From: Dehalococcoidia bacterium
GTDB taxonomy: Bacteria; Chloroflexota; Dehalococcoidia; Tepidiformales; Tepidiformaceae
Direction of reading: 5' to 3'
Length of the DNA: 8,586 bases
Assembly: GCA_007126855.1 (NCBI GenBank)
Contig: SLAK01000128.1
Span: 1 to 8,586, forward strand
Positions within the stretch are counted from its first letter, which is position 1. Every line of letters begins with the position of its first letter. The notes under the pieces are model-generated. The model had not been told where the DNA came from. It saw only the letters and a program-made list of their open reading frames with translations, and did no database searches. The position numbers and the translations under genes are program-made. This document shows positions 1 through 5,774 of this stretch, one piece after another.

Positions 1-1426
1 TGCCACCGCAGGGCGGATCGCCGCGACCAACGCCAACATCGTGGTGGCCACCTACCAGCAGCTTGCCGCGGCGCCGCGGCTCTACGAGCAGCTCTGCGCC
101 CGCAGGCGCGTGCACGTCGTCTGCGACGAGGCGCATCACCTTGGCGAAAGCGGAAGGTGGGCCGCCGCTGTTGGCGGGCTTCGCCCGGTGTCGCAACTTC
201 TGCTCTCGGCCACGCCCGTGCGCCTGGACCGCGATGCCATCGCCGGCGCCCGCTATGTCAAGGACGAGCTCGGGTACTGGCTGGTCGACCCGCTGCTCGA
301 AGTGTCGATGCGGCAGGCGTGGAAGGAAAAGCGCATCCTGAAGCACCTCCACCTGCAGATGAAGGACTATGCGGTGGAAATGGCGGACGCTGAGGGCGAG
401 GTCTACACCTTCACAGCGTCGGAGATGGCCGAGCTGCCTGACTTCGATCAGCGGTGCGTGAGGCAGCAGCTCCGCTGGAACGAAGATTATGTCGAGCCCC
501 TCGTGCGAGAATTCGCCAGCGCTCTCATCACCAAGCAGCGCATGGCCCCGGGTCAGCACCAGGGGCTCGTGTTCGCCGCGACGACCGAGCACGCGAACCA
601 TCTCTACCGCGTCTTCTCGCACCATCATCCCTCTCTGCGGTGCACGGTGGTGCATAGCGGCGAGATTGGCGACGCGGAGAACGAACGCCGCATGGCCGGC
701 TTTCATGACGGAGAGTACGACGTGCTCATCCAGGTGAAAAAAGCAAGCGAAGGCTTCGACGCGCCGACGGTGAGCGTGCTGCTGAAGTTGGACGCCGTGC
801 ACAGCCGGGAGCCGGTGGTCCAGCAACTCGGCCGGGGGCTCAGGTACAACCACAACCTTCCCGAAGAACAAAACATCCTCAATGTCTACGTTGGCCGCGA
901 CCCGCGGATGCAGGCCATCGTCGATTTCCTGGAGCGGGAGCTTCCGCGCGCCGGCGCGCTCCGCAGCACCGGCCCGGACGAAGCGGCGCCGGTCCTTGTC
1001 CCGGTGGAAGACGAAGACGAGGAGTACGACGAAGACGAGGAAGAGGAACCCGCCACTCCGGAGATACGTCAGGTCACGGAAGCCGGGGATGCCCACGTCG
1101 ACCATACGGGCCGCTTCATTGAAGGCCAGCAGCTCACCATGTTCGGCGTCGCCGCGCCGCCGCCCGTCCAGCCGGTGAAGGAGCCGGAGTTTGAAGTCGT
1201 CGATATCGACGGCGAGCTCAACGAAGCGATCCGCTTCTGCACCGAATGGACCAACCGGGCTGCCCGTGAACGCGCCCGGCGAATGGGGTACGGGGTGAAC
1301 CACCACCAGCATCTGAACGGGCTCTATGGCCAGCTCACCGGCAAACGTGGCCGGCTCTCCACGCCCGAGGAATACCGGGCCAAAGGCGAATGGATGAAGG
1401 CGCGGTACCTGGAGTTCCTGCGCTAG
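1..1426 (+). CDS. SF2 DEAD/DEAH-box helicase, 3' part (5' end outside window)
   Basis: ATP-dependent nucleic-acid helicase or translocase of superfamily 2, ResIII/DEAH type. The reading frame is open from base 2, so the true start lies upstream and the Walker A motif is not in view. Counting from the GTG at 41, motif II DEAH is at residues 29-32 (VVCDEAHHLG), motif III SAT at 56-58, the second RecA-like domain runs from about 174 (GLVFAATTEHA), motif V is at about 235-241 (SEGFDAP) and motif VI at 261-268 (QQLGRGLR). A strongly acidic linker at 322-337 follows, then a C-terminal extension of about 70 residues (from about 390) rich in Arg, His and aromatics, which I do not recognise. The helicase class is secure. 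The role (DNA repair, RadD-like, or defence-associated) cannot be decided without the N-terminus. The stop TAG overlaps the stop of the opposing ybaK-like gene. Confidence 0.9.
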   Translation, partial: ATAGRIAATNANIVVATYQQLAAAPRLYEQLCARRRVHVVCDEAHHLGESGRWAAAVGGLRPVSQLLLSATPVRLDRDAIAGARYVKDELGYWLVDPLLEVSMRQAWKEKRILKHLHLQMKDYAVEMADAEGEVYTFTASEMAELPDFDQRCVRQQLRWNEDYVEPLVREFASALITKQRMAPGQHQGLVFAATTEHANHLYRVFSHHHPSLRCTVVHSGEIGDAENERRMAGFHDGEYDVLIQVKKASEGFDAPTVSVLLKLDAVHSREPVVQQLGRGLRYNHNLPEEQNILNVYVGRDPRMQAIVDFLERELPRAGALRSTGPDEAAPVLVPVEDEDEEYDEDEEEEPATPEIRQVTEAGDAHVDHTGRFIEGQQLTMFGVAAPPPVQPVKEPEFEVVDIDGELNEAIRFCTEWTNRAARERARRMGYGVNHHQHLNGLYGQLTGKRGRLSTPEEYRAKGEWMKARYLEFLR

Positions 1427-1890
1427 ACAGGCACGGCGCGCGCGCCGGTGACCTGGAGCAGGTCATGCACCGATAGTTCGACATCCGCGCCGTGCTGGCC
1501 GGCACTTACCAGCACCGTGTCACGCTCCAGTGCCTCTTCGGCGATGAGGATGGTGTACCGGCGGTCTCGCAGCGGGATCGCGCTGATTGCCCCCGCCAGC
1601 ATGCCAGTCACCCGTTCCGCATCGCGCTGACGCATCATCTGCAGTCGCTTTCGTCCAAGAGCGGCAGCGACATGCTTCAGGTTGACGTCCCGGTCCGCCG
1701 GCGCCATCAGGACCACCACATCTGCGGGCGTATCTCCCTGCAGTACCAGCGTCTTGTAGACGGCGCCCGGGTCGAGCCCGAGTGACGCGGCCACCTCATT
1801 GGCGGAGCGGATACCAGCATCGAATCGATGCAGCGCAAACGGCACCCTGCTCTGCCTCAGGATACGCGCTGCTGGCGGCAGGCTATCCAC
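1423..1890 (-). CDS. YbaK/ProX-type aminoacyl-tRNA deacylase domain protein
   Basis: Single-domain protein of 155 residues, the normal size for YbaK/EbsC-type trans-editing enzymes that hydrolyse mischarged tRNAs such as Cys-tRNA(Pro) in the cytosol. The family pattern is visible: N-terminal PAARILRQSRVPFALHRF, then VYKTLVL with Lys46 at the position of the essential YbaK lysine, VVLMAPADRDVNLKHVA, and the C-terminal VLVSAGQHGADVEL. The usual glycine/SPxG loop reads GAISAIPL, so the SPxG motif is altered. The frame stays open upstream to 2049, but that part is an out-of-frame SDR remnant. The GTG at 1890 is the only standard start codon that leaves the whole domain and excludes the remnant. 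No clear Shine-Dalgarno precedes it; the start lies 8 nt after the remnant's stop, which suggests that it was once translationally coupled to that SDR. It is the last gene of the minus-strand cluster. The family is fairly sure, the tRNA specificity unknown. Confidence 0.82.
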   Translation of the reverse strand: MDSLPPAARILRQSRVPFALHRFDAGIRSANEVAASLGLDPGAVYKTLVLQGDTPADVVVLMAPADRDVNLKHVAAALGRKRLQMMRQRDAERVTGMLAGAISAIPLRDRRYTILIAEEALERDTVLVSAGQHGADVELSVHDLLQVTGARAVPV

Positions 1891-1898
1891 AGCGCGAA

Positions 1899-2010
1899 CT
1901 ACAGGTGCTGGGACACCGCGCCATCCACATGCAGCACCTGCCCCGTTGATGTATCCGGCAGCGTCGGACGCCAGCAGCACGCTCAGCGCCCCCAGGTGGC
2001 CGCTCTGGCC
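1899..2010 (-). repeat. Dispersed repeat copy A (SDR 3' end)
   Basis: Matches 2977-3087 in the same orientation with 12 substitutions and one inserted base over 111 aligned positions (about 89% identity). It includes a 32-bp identical run. Confidence 0.9.
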
Positions 2011-2013
2011 GGG
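1899..2013 (-). pseudogene. Decayed 3' end of an SDR gene
   Basis: In coding direction this stretch gives GHLGALSVLLASDAAGYING, then after removing one extra G in a G-run (GGGG instead of GGG) it continues QVLHVDGAVSQHL and a TAG stop. That matches the last roughly 38 residues of the intact SDR at 2977-3765 with three amino-acid differences. Of 11 changed codons 8 are synonymous, so the two sequences diverged as working genes before this one was cut down. Homology begins about 8 nt after the stop of the hotdog gene and ends exactly at the SDR stop codon, 8 nt before the ybaK-like start. There is no NAD-binding or catalytic part, so it cannot encode an enzyme. It may still be transcribed as a spacer in the operon. 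The single-base insertion could be a sequencing error, but the truncation is real either way. Confidence 0.85.
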
Positions 2014-2018
2014 AGGGG

Positions 2019-2849
2019 CTAATCGTGCTGAGCGTCCTCCGCGAACCACTTGACCGTATGTCTCGCCACGACGGCGGCGACTCCGGCGGAATCCAGTACC
2101 TCGAACTCGAGGGTGAGGTATACGGTCTTGCGGCTTCGGCCTTTATCCACGATTCGCTGGGACATGGTATATGGCTGATCAAGCATGGGGGGCTGCAGGA
2201 CGACAGCCGAATGTTCGGTCCACATCCAGGGCGGTCGTATTCCCTCGAGCTGGACTGTTGGACTGAGTCCACAGTCCGCAGTGATTTGGAGGCCGAGGCT
2301 GACGAATTGCTCGGGGGGCACGAGCGGCGAGCCGAGTGGCGAGGACTCCCCGTACCAGGGAGTCGAGTCACCGGCAGCGCTCAATGCCGTCGCCACGCTC
2401 TCCCGGGTCATTGTCACAGACCGTTCACCACAAGCGCTGCCGATGGCCAGCGTGGGCAATACCGACTCATCGGTGTTCGGGCTGGGCAGCTGTTCCCAGG
2501 GTGGACGGGTACCTAGCCCCGCCTTGCCCACGCTGCAGGTTCGACCGTCGCGCGTTTCGACAGTGATGCTGATGTTGTCCCCGCTTTTCTCGGCGGACTC
2601 GCGTACCTCGTCATGCGCGTAGACGGGTGCGACGAACTTGAACGTGTACCATCCGCTGCGCATCCAGTCGATTCCAAAGGCGTCTACCACCGCGGGCATT
2701 GCGGCCTGTGCCACAGTGTTTCCAGGAATGACGGCAGCTTCAAAGCCCATGGCGCGCGCCACTGCCTCGTTGTGCACGACGCCGGCTGTTTCCGCGGAGA
2801 GATTCGATAGCCGCCGCCACTCGCCGGTGTAGTTCGAACGTGAAGTCAT
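2019..2849 (-). CDS. MaoC-like double-hotdog protein (acyl dehydratase family)
   Basis: The 276-residue length matches a double-hotdog protein. The first hotdog half (about residues 10-115) has the MaoC-like stretch VVHNEAVARAMGFEAAVIPG around 24-43, followed by WYTFKFVAPVYAHDEVR. The second half (about 143-270) contains PWYGE, LVPPEQFVSLGLQI and the closing strands VYLTLEFEVLD and HTVKWF. Relatives are enoyl-CoA hydratases, dehydratases and thioesterases acting on acyl-CoA. However, the hydratase-2 signature DxNPxH is not intact: His26 is present but no Asp sits five residues before it (Thr21; the nearest acid is Glu20). Catalysis may therefore differ or the protein may only bind acyl groups. 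The ATG at 2849 is preceded by AAGGGG with 5 nt spacing. It follows the SDR at 2977 after a 127-nt gap. Substrate not predictable. Confidence 0.75.
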   Translation of the reverse strand: MTSRSNYTGEWRRLSNLSAETAGVVHNEAVARAMGFEAAVIPGNTVAQAAMPAVVDAFGIDWMRSGWYTFKFVAPVYAHDEVRESAEKSGDNISITVETRDGRTCSVGKAGLGTRPPWEQLPSPNTDESVLPTLAIGSACGERSVTMTRESVATALSAAGDSTPWYGESSPLGSPLVPPEQFVSLGLQITADCGLSPTVQLEGIRPPWMWTEHSAVVLQPPMLDQPYTMSQRIVDKGRSRKTVYLTLEFEVLDSAGVAAVVARHTVKWFAEDAQHD

Positions 2850-2866
2850 CGATACCCCTTCTGTCT

Positions 2867-2891
2867 AAAAGGTCTCCGGCAAGCAGCCGGA
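2867..2891 (-). terminator. Weak hairpin plus T-run in the SDR-hotdog gap
   Basis: On the minus strand, TCCGGC and GCCGGA (2891-2875) can form a 6-bp stem with a 5-nt loop. GACC and four Ts (2870-2867) follow. The position downstream of the SDR stop and just before the hotdog Shine-Dalgarno fits a partial terminator or attenuating hairpin. The T-run is short and offset from the stem, so termination would be inefficient. The rest of the 127-nt gap shows no other clear signal. Confidence 0.25.
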
Positions 2892-2976
2892 TCTATGCGA
2901 TTGGGGCGTCTGGCAGGTACGCACCCTCGGAACTTTGCAGATTGCTCGCCCGCTCCCGTACACCTCGCATTCAGGA

Positions 2977-3087
2977 CTACAGGTGCTGGGAGACGCCTCC
3001 ATCGACATGCAACACCTGCCCGTTGATGTAGCCGGCAGCGTCGGACGCCAGCAGCACGCTCAGTGCACCAAGGTCGCCGCCCTGGCC
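2977..3087 (-). repeat. Dispersed repeat copy B (intact SDR 3' end)
   Basis: The intact partner of copy A, coding for the last 37 residue positions and stop of the SDR. Similarity ends at the stop codon; the sequences beyond it (before the hotdog gene here, before ybaK there) are unrelated. Confidence 0.9.
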
Positions 3088-3765
3088 AAACTGGCGCATG
3101 GGGATGAAACGCAGCAGCAGGTTCTGTGCCGGGTCATCCGGTCCGCGGCCCGGCGTCCAGTCCATCCAGCCGGTGGAGATGGCGTTGGCCGTGACACCCC
3201 GCGGCGCCGCTTCCTGGCTGAGCGCGTGCATCAGTCCGATCACGCCACCCTTCGCGGTCGCATAGGCGCTCATGTTGTTGAGGCCGCGTTCGCCCAGCAG
3301 GCTGACAACGTAGAGCAGCCTGCCGGGCTCGCCCTCTGGCAATTCGCGGAGGAAGGTGCGCGAGGCATAGAACGCGCCGGACTGGTTGATCTGCTGCGTG
3401 CGGCCGAACTCCGCGTCGCTGATGGACGTGATCGGCTTCGCGATCATGAGGTCGGCATTGAAGACAAGGATGCCCGGCGCGCCGAACTCTTTCTTGAGCT
3501 GGCGAAAGCTTACCTGGACGTTGGTCGGGAGGGTGACGTCCCATCCCTGCGAGAAACTCTTTCGCCCCAGCTTTTCCACGTCCTTTGCGGCGCGCTTGGC
3601 TTCCATCACCTCGTCGCCGTCCATGGTCGCGGAGGCTGTCGCCACGTCCGCGCCTGCTTCGGCGAGCGCGTTGGCAATCGCGCGCCCGGCCGGGTTCGCA
3701 AATCCCACAACGATGGCGCGCTTTGCGGCGAGGTCGAATCCTGGTTTCCGATCCCAATCAACCAT
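2977..3765 (-). CDS. Short-chain dehydrogenase/reductase with atypical cofactor motif
   Basis: The 262-residue protein has the length of a classical SDR, a Rossmann-fold NAD(P)-dependent oxidoreductase. The catalytic trio is present: Ser155 (YVVSLLG), Tyr168 and Lys172 (YATAK), with the C-terminal segment SDAAGYINGQVLHVDGG normal for the family. The N-terminal motif, normally TGxxxGxG, reads VGFANPAG (20-27), and the NNAG motif reads FNADL (102-106), so cofactor binding is non-standard in sequence. The ATG at 3765 overlaps the last 8 nt of the preceding SDR, with AGGGGG 5 nt upstream as Shine-Dalgarno, pointing to coupled translation. Its final 111 bp are repeated in damaged form at 1899-2010. 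It probably oxidises a hydroxy intermediate or reduces a keto intermediate in the same pathway as its neighbours; the substrate is unknown. Confidence 0.88.
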   Translation of the reverse strand: MVDWDRKPGFDLAAKRAIVVGFANPAGRAIANALAEAGADVATASATMDGDEVMEAKRAAKDVEKLGRKSFSQGWDVTLPTNVQVSFRQLKKEFGAPGILVFNADLMIAKPITSISDAEFGRTQQINQSGAFYASRTFLRELPEGEPGRLLYVVSLLGERGLNNMSAYATAKGGVIGLMHALSQEAAPRGVTANAISTGWMDWTPGRGPDDPAQNLLLRFIPMRQFGQGGDLGALSVLLASDAAGYINGQVLHVDGGVSQHL

Positions 3766-4594
3766 GGCCGCCCCCTGTTTCCGGCGCCCACCCGGCGGGC
3801 GCGATGCCCCCGGCCAGTCCGCCGCCGTCGATGACGAACACTTCGCTCGTTATGTAGTGTGCCGCATCGGAACAGAGGAAAACTGCCAGCGGCCCGAGCT
3901 CCCACGCATCGCCGAGCCGCCCGGTGGGGTTGAAGCGACCGCGCTGGCGCGCCGCCTCGCGTTCCTCATCGGTGGCCGGCGGCTGCTGCAGTACGAAGCC
4001 CGGCACGATGCAGTTCGCGCGGACCCCGTCATCTATCAACATGGCGGCGGTGGACTTCGTGAGGGAAATGACCCCGGCCTTTGCCGCTCCATAGCCGAAA
4101 TCGCGCGGCTGGGACCGCAGCGCGGAACCGCTTGCCACGTTCAGTATGACGCCGCCTTCCCCCTGCGCACGGAATTGCCGCGCGGCTGCGCGGGAACAGT
4201 AGAAGGTGCTGTAGAGATTGACTTCTATGGTGTCGTGCCAGGGCTCATCTTCGAGCTCCCACAACTTCGCCCCGGCGCCACGGCGGTCGCCAAGCCCGGC
4301 ATTATTCAGCATGATGTCCAGTCGGCCGAAGCGCTCGACGGTCTGCCCTATCAGAGCGTCGCATTGCTCACGCGATTTGACGTCGGTCGGGATGGCAAGG
4401 ACTTCCCGGCCACATACCTCTTCGAGTTCGGTACGCGTTTTATCCAGTTCTGATGCGGTCCGGCTTGCGATACAGACGTCGGCGCCGGCCAGCGCCAGGC
4501 TGCGAGCCATTTCCTTGCCCAGTCCCCGGCTGCCGCCGGTCACGATGGCGACGCGACGGGGCGGCCCTTCGAGTGACAGTGATTCTTGAAGCAC
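3758..4594 (-). CDS. Classical short-chain dehydrogenase/reductase
   Basis: NAD(P)-dependent oxidoreductase of 278 residues with all classical SDR marks: TGGSRGLG at 19-26 (cofactor), NNAG at 97-100, Asn125 in EVNL, catalytic Ser155, Tyr168 and Lys172 (YGAAK), and the C-terminal SDAAHYITSEVFVIDGGG. The stretch after the first strand reads CIASRTASEL; the Arg there would suit NADP(H), but this is only suggestive. The start is GTG at 4594, preceded by GGAGG with a 4-nt spacer. A Gly/Pro-rich C-terminal tail of about 20 residues (GGIAPAGWAPETGGGHG) extends past the usual end and overlaps the next SDR gene by 8 nt. It lies 54 nt downstream of the ABM gene. Likely a dehydrogenase step in an acyl, steroid-like or alicyclic degradation route; the substrate cannot be read. 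Confidence 0.93.
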   Translation of the reverse strand: MLQESLSLEGPPRRVAIVTGGSRGLGKEMARSLALAGADVCIASRTASELDKTRTELEEVCGREVLAIPTDVKSREQCDALIGQTVERFGRLDIMLNNAGLGDRRGAGAKLWELEDEPWHDTIEVNLYSTFYCSRAAARQFRAQGEGGVILNVASGSALRSQPRDFGYGAAKAGVISLTKSTAAMLIDDGVRANCIVPGFVLQQPPATDEEREAARQRGRFNPTGRLGDAWELGPLAVFLCSDAAHYITSEVFVIDGGGLAGGIAPAGWAPETGGGHG

Positions 4595-4648
4595 GGCACC
4601 TCCGATTGTGCGGGCGTACGGACGGTCCTGCCAGCGAGGTCCCGCTCC

Positions 4649-4951
4649 TCAGGAAACGCCGGCGACCTGAGTGTAGCGTTCGATAACAGGCCGGCCGGCG
4701 AGCAGACCGCCCAGCTTCTGGCCCATGGCCTTCATGTGGTCGGTCTTAGCATGGGCCTCTAGGGCTTCGGCGTTTGCGTACTGCTCATAGAAGAGAAAAA
4801 GCGTCGGGTCCTCGTCGGACACGTGCAGCGAATACGTCGGCACCTGGCTGCCTTCGTGGGTCTTCACGTTCTGCACCATCTCGGTGAGGACGGCCTTCAG
4901 TTCTTCTTCTTTGCCGGGGTTGGCCTGGAGCTTTGCGACAACCGTGATCAT
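4649..4951 (-). CDS. ABM-family (antibiotic biosynthesis monooxygenase/quinol monooxygenase-like) protein
   Basis: Small cytosolic protein of 100 residues with a dimeric ferredoxin-like alpha/beta barrel fold, related to YgiN-type quinol monooxygenases and other cofactor-free ABM proteins. Family hallmarks are the opening strand MITVVAKLQANPGKEEEL, the strand TLFLFYEQYAN (50-60) and EALEAHAKTDHMKAM (62-76) with paired His residues, then the closing strand RPVIERYTQV. The ATG at 4951 was chosen because AAGGAG lies at 4958-4963 with 6-nt spacing; a frame extension upstream to 5026 lies in the intergenic region and gives unrelated Arg-rich sequence. It is the first gene of the minus-strand cluster and faces the methyltransferase gene. 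Monooxygenase activity is a family possibility, not shown; many ABM proteins have no known substrate. Confidence 0.88.
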   Translation of the reverse strand: MITVVAKLQANPGKEEELKAVLTEMVQNVKTHEGSQVPTYSLHVSDEDPTLFLFYEQYANAEALEAHAKTDHMKAMGQKLGGLLAGRPVIERYTQVAGVS

Positions 4952-4957
4952 CAAGTT

Positions 4958-4963
4958 CTCCTT
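4958..4963 (-). promoter_or_regulatory. Shine-Dalgarno that fixes the ABM start
   Basis: The minus strand reads AAGGAG, 6 nt before the ATG at 4951. It rules out the longer frame that begins at 5026. Confidence 0.8.
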
Positions 4964-4979
4964 CTCTGTTTCGGTGCCG

Positions 4980-5008
4980 ATTCTACGGAAGGGCCGATGG
5001 TGCGTCTT
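4980..5008 (-). promoter_or_regulatory. Candidate sigma70-type promoter for the ABM-SDR cluster
   Basis: The minus strand has TAGAAT (4985-4980, five of six to the -10 consensus) and AAGACG (5008-5003, three of six to the -35 consensus) separated by 17 nt. It leaves a leader of about 20-25 nt before the ABM start. The weak -35 would fit an activated or repressed promoter; an inverted repeat overlaps it. Confidence 0.4.
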
Positions 5009-5011
5009 CCG
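4986..5011. promoter_or_regulatory. Inverted repeat, candidate operator between divergent genes
   Basis: CGGAAG at 4986-4991 and CTTCCG at 5006-5011 are perfect 6-bp inverted arms with centres 20 bp apart, about two helical turns. They abut the -10 and cover the -35 of the candidate ABM promoter, where a dimeric regulator would block or assist polymerase. No regulator gene is in the window. Six-bp arms can occur by chance in GC-rich DNA. Confidence 0.35.
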
Positions 5012-5033
5012 GCCTGCTGCCATCATGGCTGGC

Positions 5034-5037
5034 GAGG
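5034..5037 (+). promoter_or_regulatory. Shine-Dalgarno that fixes the methyltransferase start
   Basis: GAGG lies 8 nt before the ATG at 5046. The in-frame ATG at 5025 has no such site upstream, so the later start is preferred. Confidence 0.55.
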
Positions 5038-5045
5038 ATGATGTA

Positions 5046-5717
5046 ATGGCATACCCCGCGATCGCTGAGCACCGGCTCGAACGCCTGTTGCATGAAGTAC
5101 GCCAGCTCCCCGAAGCGCGCCACAGCGTGCGCTTCCCGGAGTGGTACCTGCGCCAATGGCACTTCCATCCGGACGGCTACCTTTCGCGGGCGGCTGTACG
5201 GCGATACGAAGTCGTCATCGATAGGCTCTACAATGCCGGTCGGCGGCGTCCGGTCGACCGCGCGGTCGTCGCGGCGGTTTCTGACGCCGAGCCTGCCGCC
5301 ATCGTGGAGGTTGGCTGCGGGACAGGGCGCCTGGTCGCGACGCTTGGCGAGAAGTTCCCGGGCGCACAGGTGACCGGCGTCGACCTGTCGCCCCGCATGC
5401 TCGAACGTGCCCGGCAGCGTGTTGGCGATGCGCCCAATGTTGAGCTGGTCCATGCCGACGCCGCCAGCGGCGCCCACCCGCTGAAGGCAGACGCGGTGCT
5501 TGCCGTGCACGTGCTGGGGCATACCCCGCGGGACATGGCTGCTGCGATCCTGGAGAACGCGTCTACCATTGCCGGTGCCAACGGTCGCGTGATCACCGTC
5601 GACCACCGGTGGCACCGCGCGCCGGCGGTGCCGCGCAACCTGCAGATCTGGCGGCGCCAGCGGCTGCTGGGCGGGCTTCTTATGCTCCGCGAATACCGGA
5701 GGGTGCAGGGCGGGTAG
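5046..5717 (+). CDS. Class I SAM-dependent methyltransferase
   Basis: Protein of 223 residues with a Rossmann-type methyltransferase core. Motif I is AIVEVGCGTGRL (about 85-96), which binds S-adenosylmethionine. The acidic post-I residue is Asp113 in VTGVDLSPRMLERARQR, and the next strand is VELVHADAA (132-140). An N-terminal region of about 80 residues contains RFPEWYLRQWHFHPDGYLSR, possibly a substrate cap. The C-terminal part ends with an Arg-rich segment (IWRRQRLLGGLLMLREYRR). The motif order suits small-molecule or lipid/quinone-type methyltransferases (Methyltransf_11/25), but nothing shows the acceptor. The ATG at 5046 is used because of its GAGG Shine-Dalgarno. It is probably co-transcribed with the DinB-like gene 57 nt downstream and is divergent from the ABM cluster. 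Confidence 0.88.
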   Translation: MAYPAIAEHRLERLLHEVRQLPEARHSVRFPEWYLRQWHFHPDGYLSRAAVRRYEVVIDRLYNAGRRRPVDRAVVAAVSDAEPAAIVEVGCGTGRLVATLGEKFPGAQVTGVDLSPRMLERARQRVGDAPNVELVHADAASGAHPLKADAVLAVHVLGHTPRDMAAAILENASTIAGANGRVITVDHRWHRAPAVPRNLQIWRRQRLLGGLLMLREYRRVQGG

Positions 5718-5760
5718 CGGGGAACCGTTCGTGCGTGGCACACTTTTGGCACACAGGCGA

Positions 5761-5768
5761 AGAGGGGG
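5761..5768 (+). promoter_or_regulatory. Strong Shine-Dalgarno ahead of a CTG start
   Basis: AGAGGGGG ends 6 nt before the CTG at 5775. No ATG, GTG or TTG is in frame between the methyltransferase stop and residue 39 of the DinB-like frame, so this site decides the start. Confidence 0.6.
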
Positions 5769-5774
5769 AACGCT

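Noticed and set aside
1891..2049. N-terminal extension of the YbaK-like protein up to 2049
   Set aside because: The extra 53 residues are hotdog-gene sequence in another frame and the frameshifted SDR remnant, not a real fusion domain.
2935..4453. Long plus-strand open frames (2935-3834 and 3386-4453)
   Set aside because: They lie antisense to the two SDR genes, whose motifs are complete. Their translations are rich in Arg, Ala and Pro and have no domain pattern, as expected for GC-rich shadow frames.
5735..5760. TGGCAC boxes before the DinB gene resembling a sigma54 promoter
   Set aside because: The spacing between TGGCAC and the following TGGC does not give the -24/-12 pattern with TTGC; it is more likely a chance short direct repeat.
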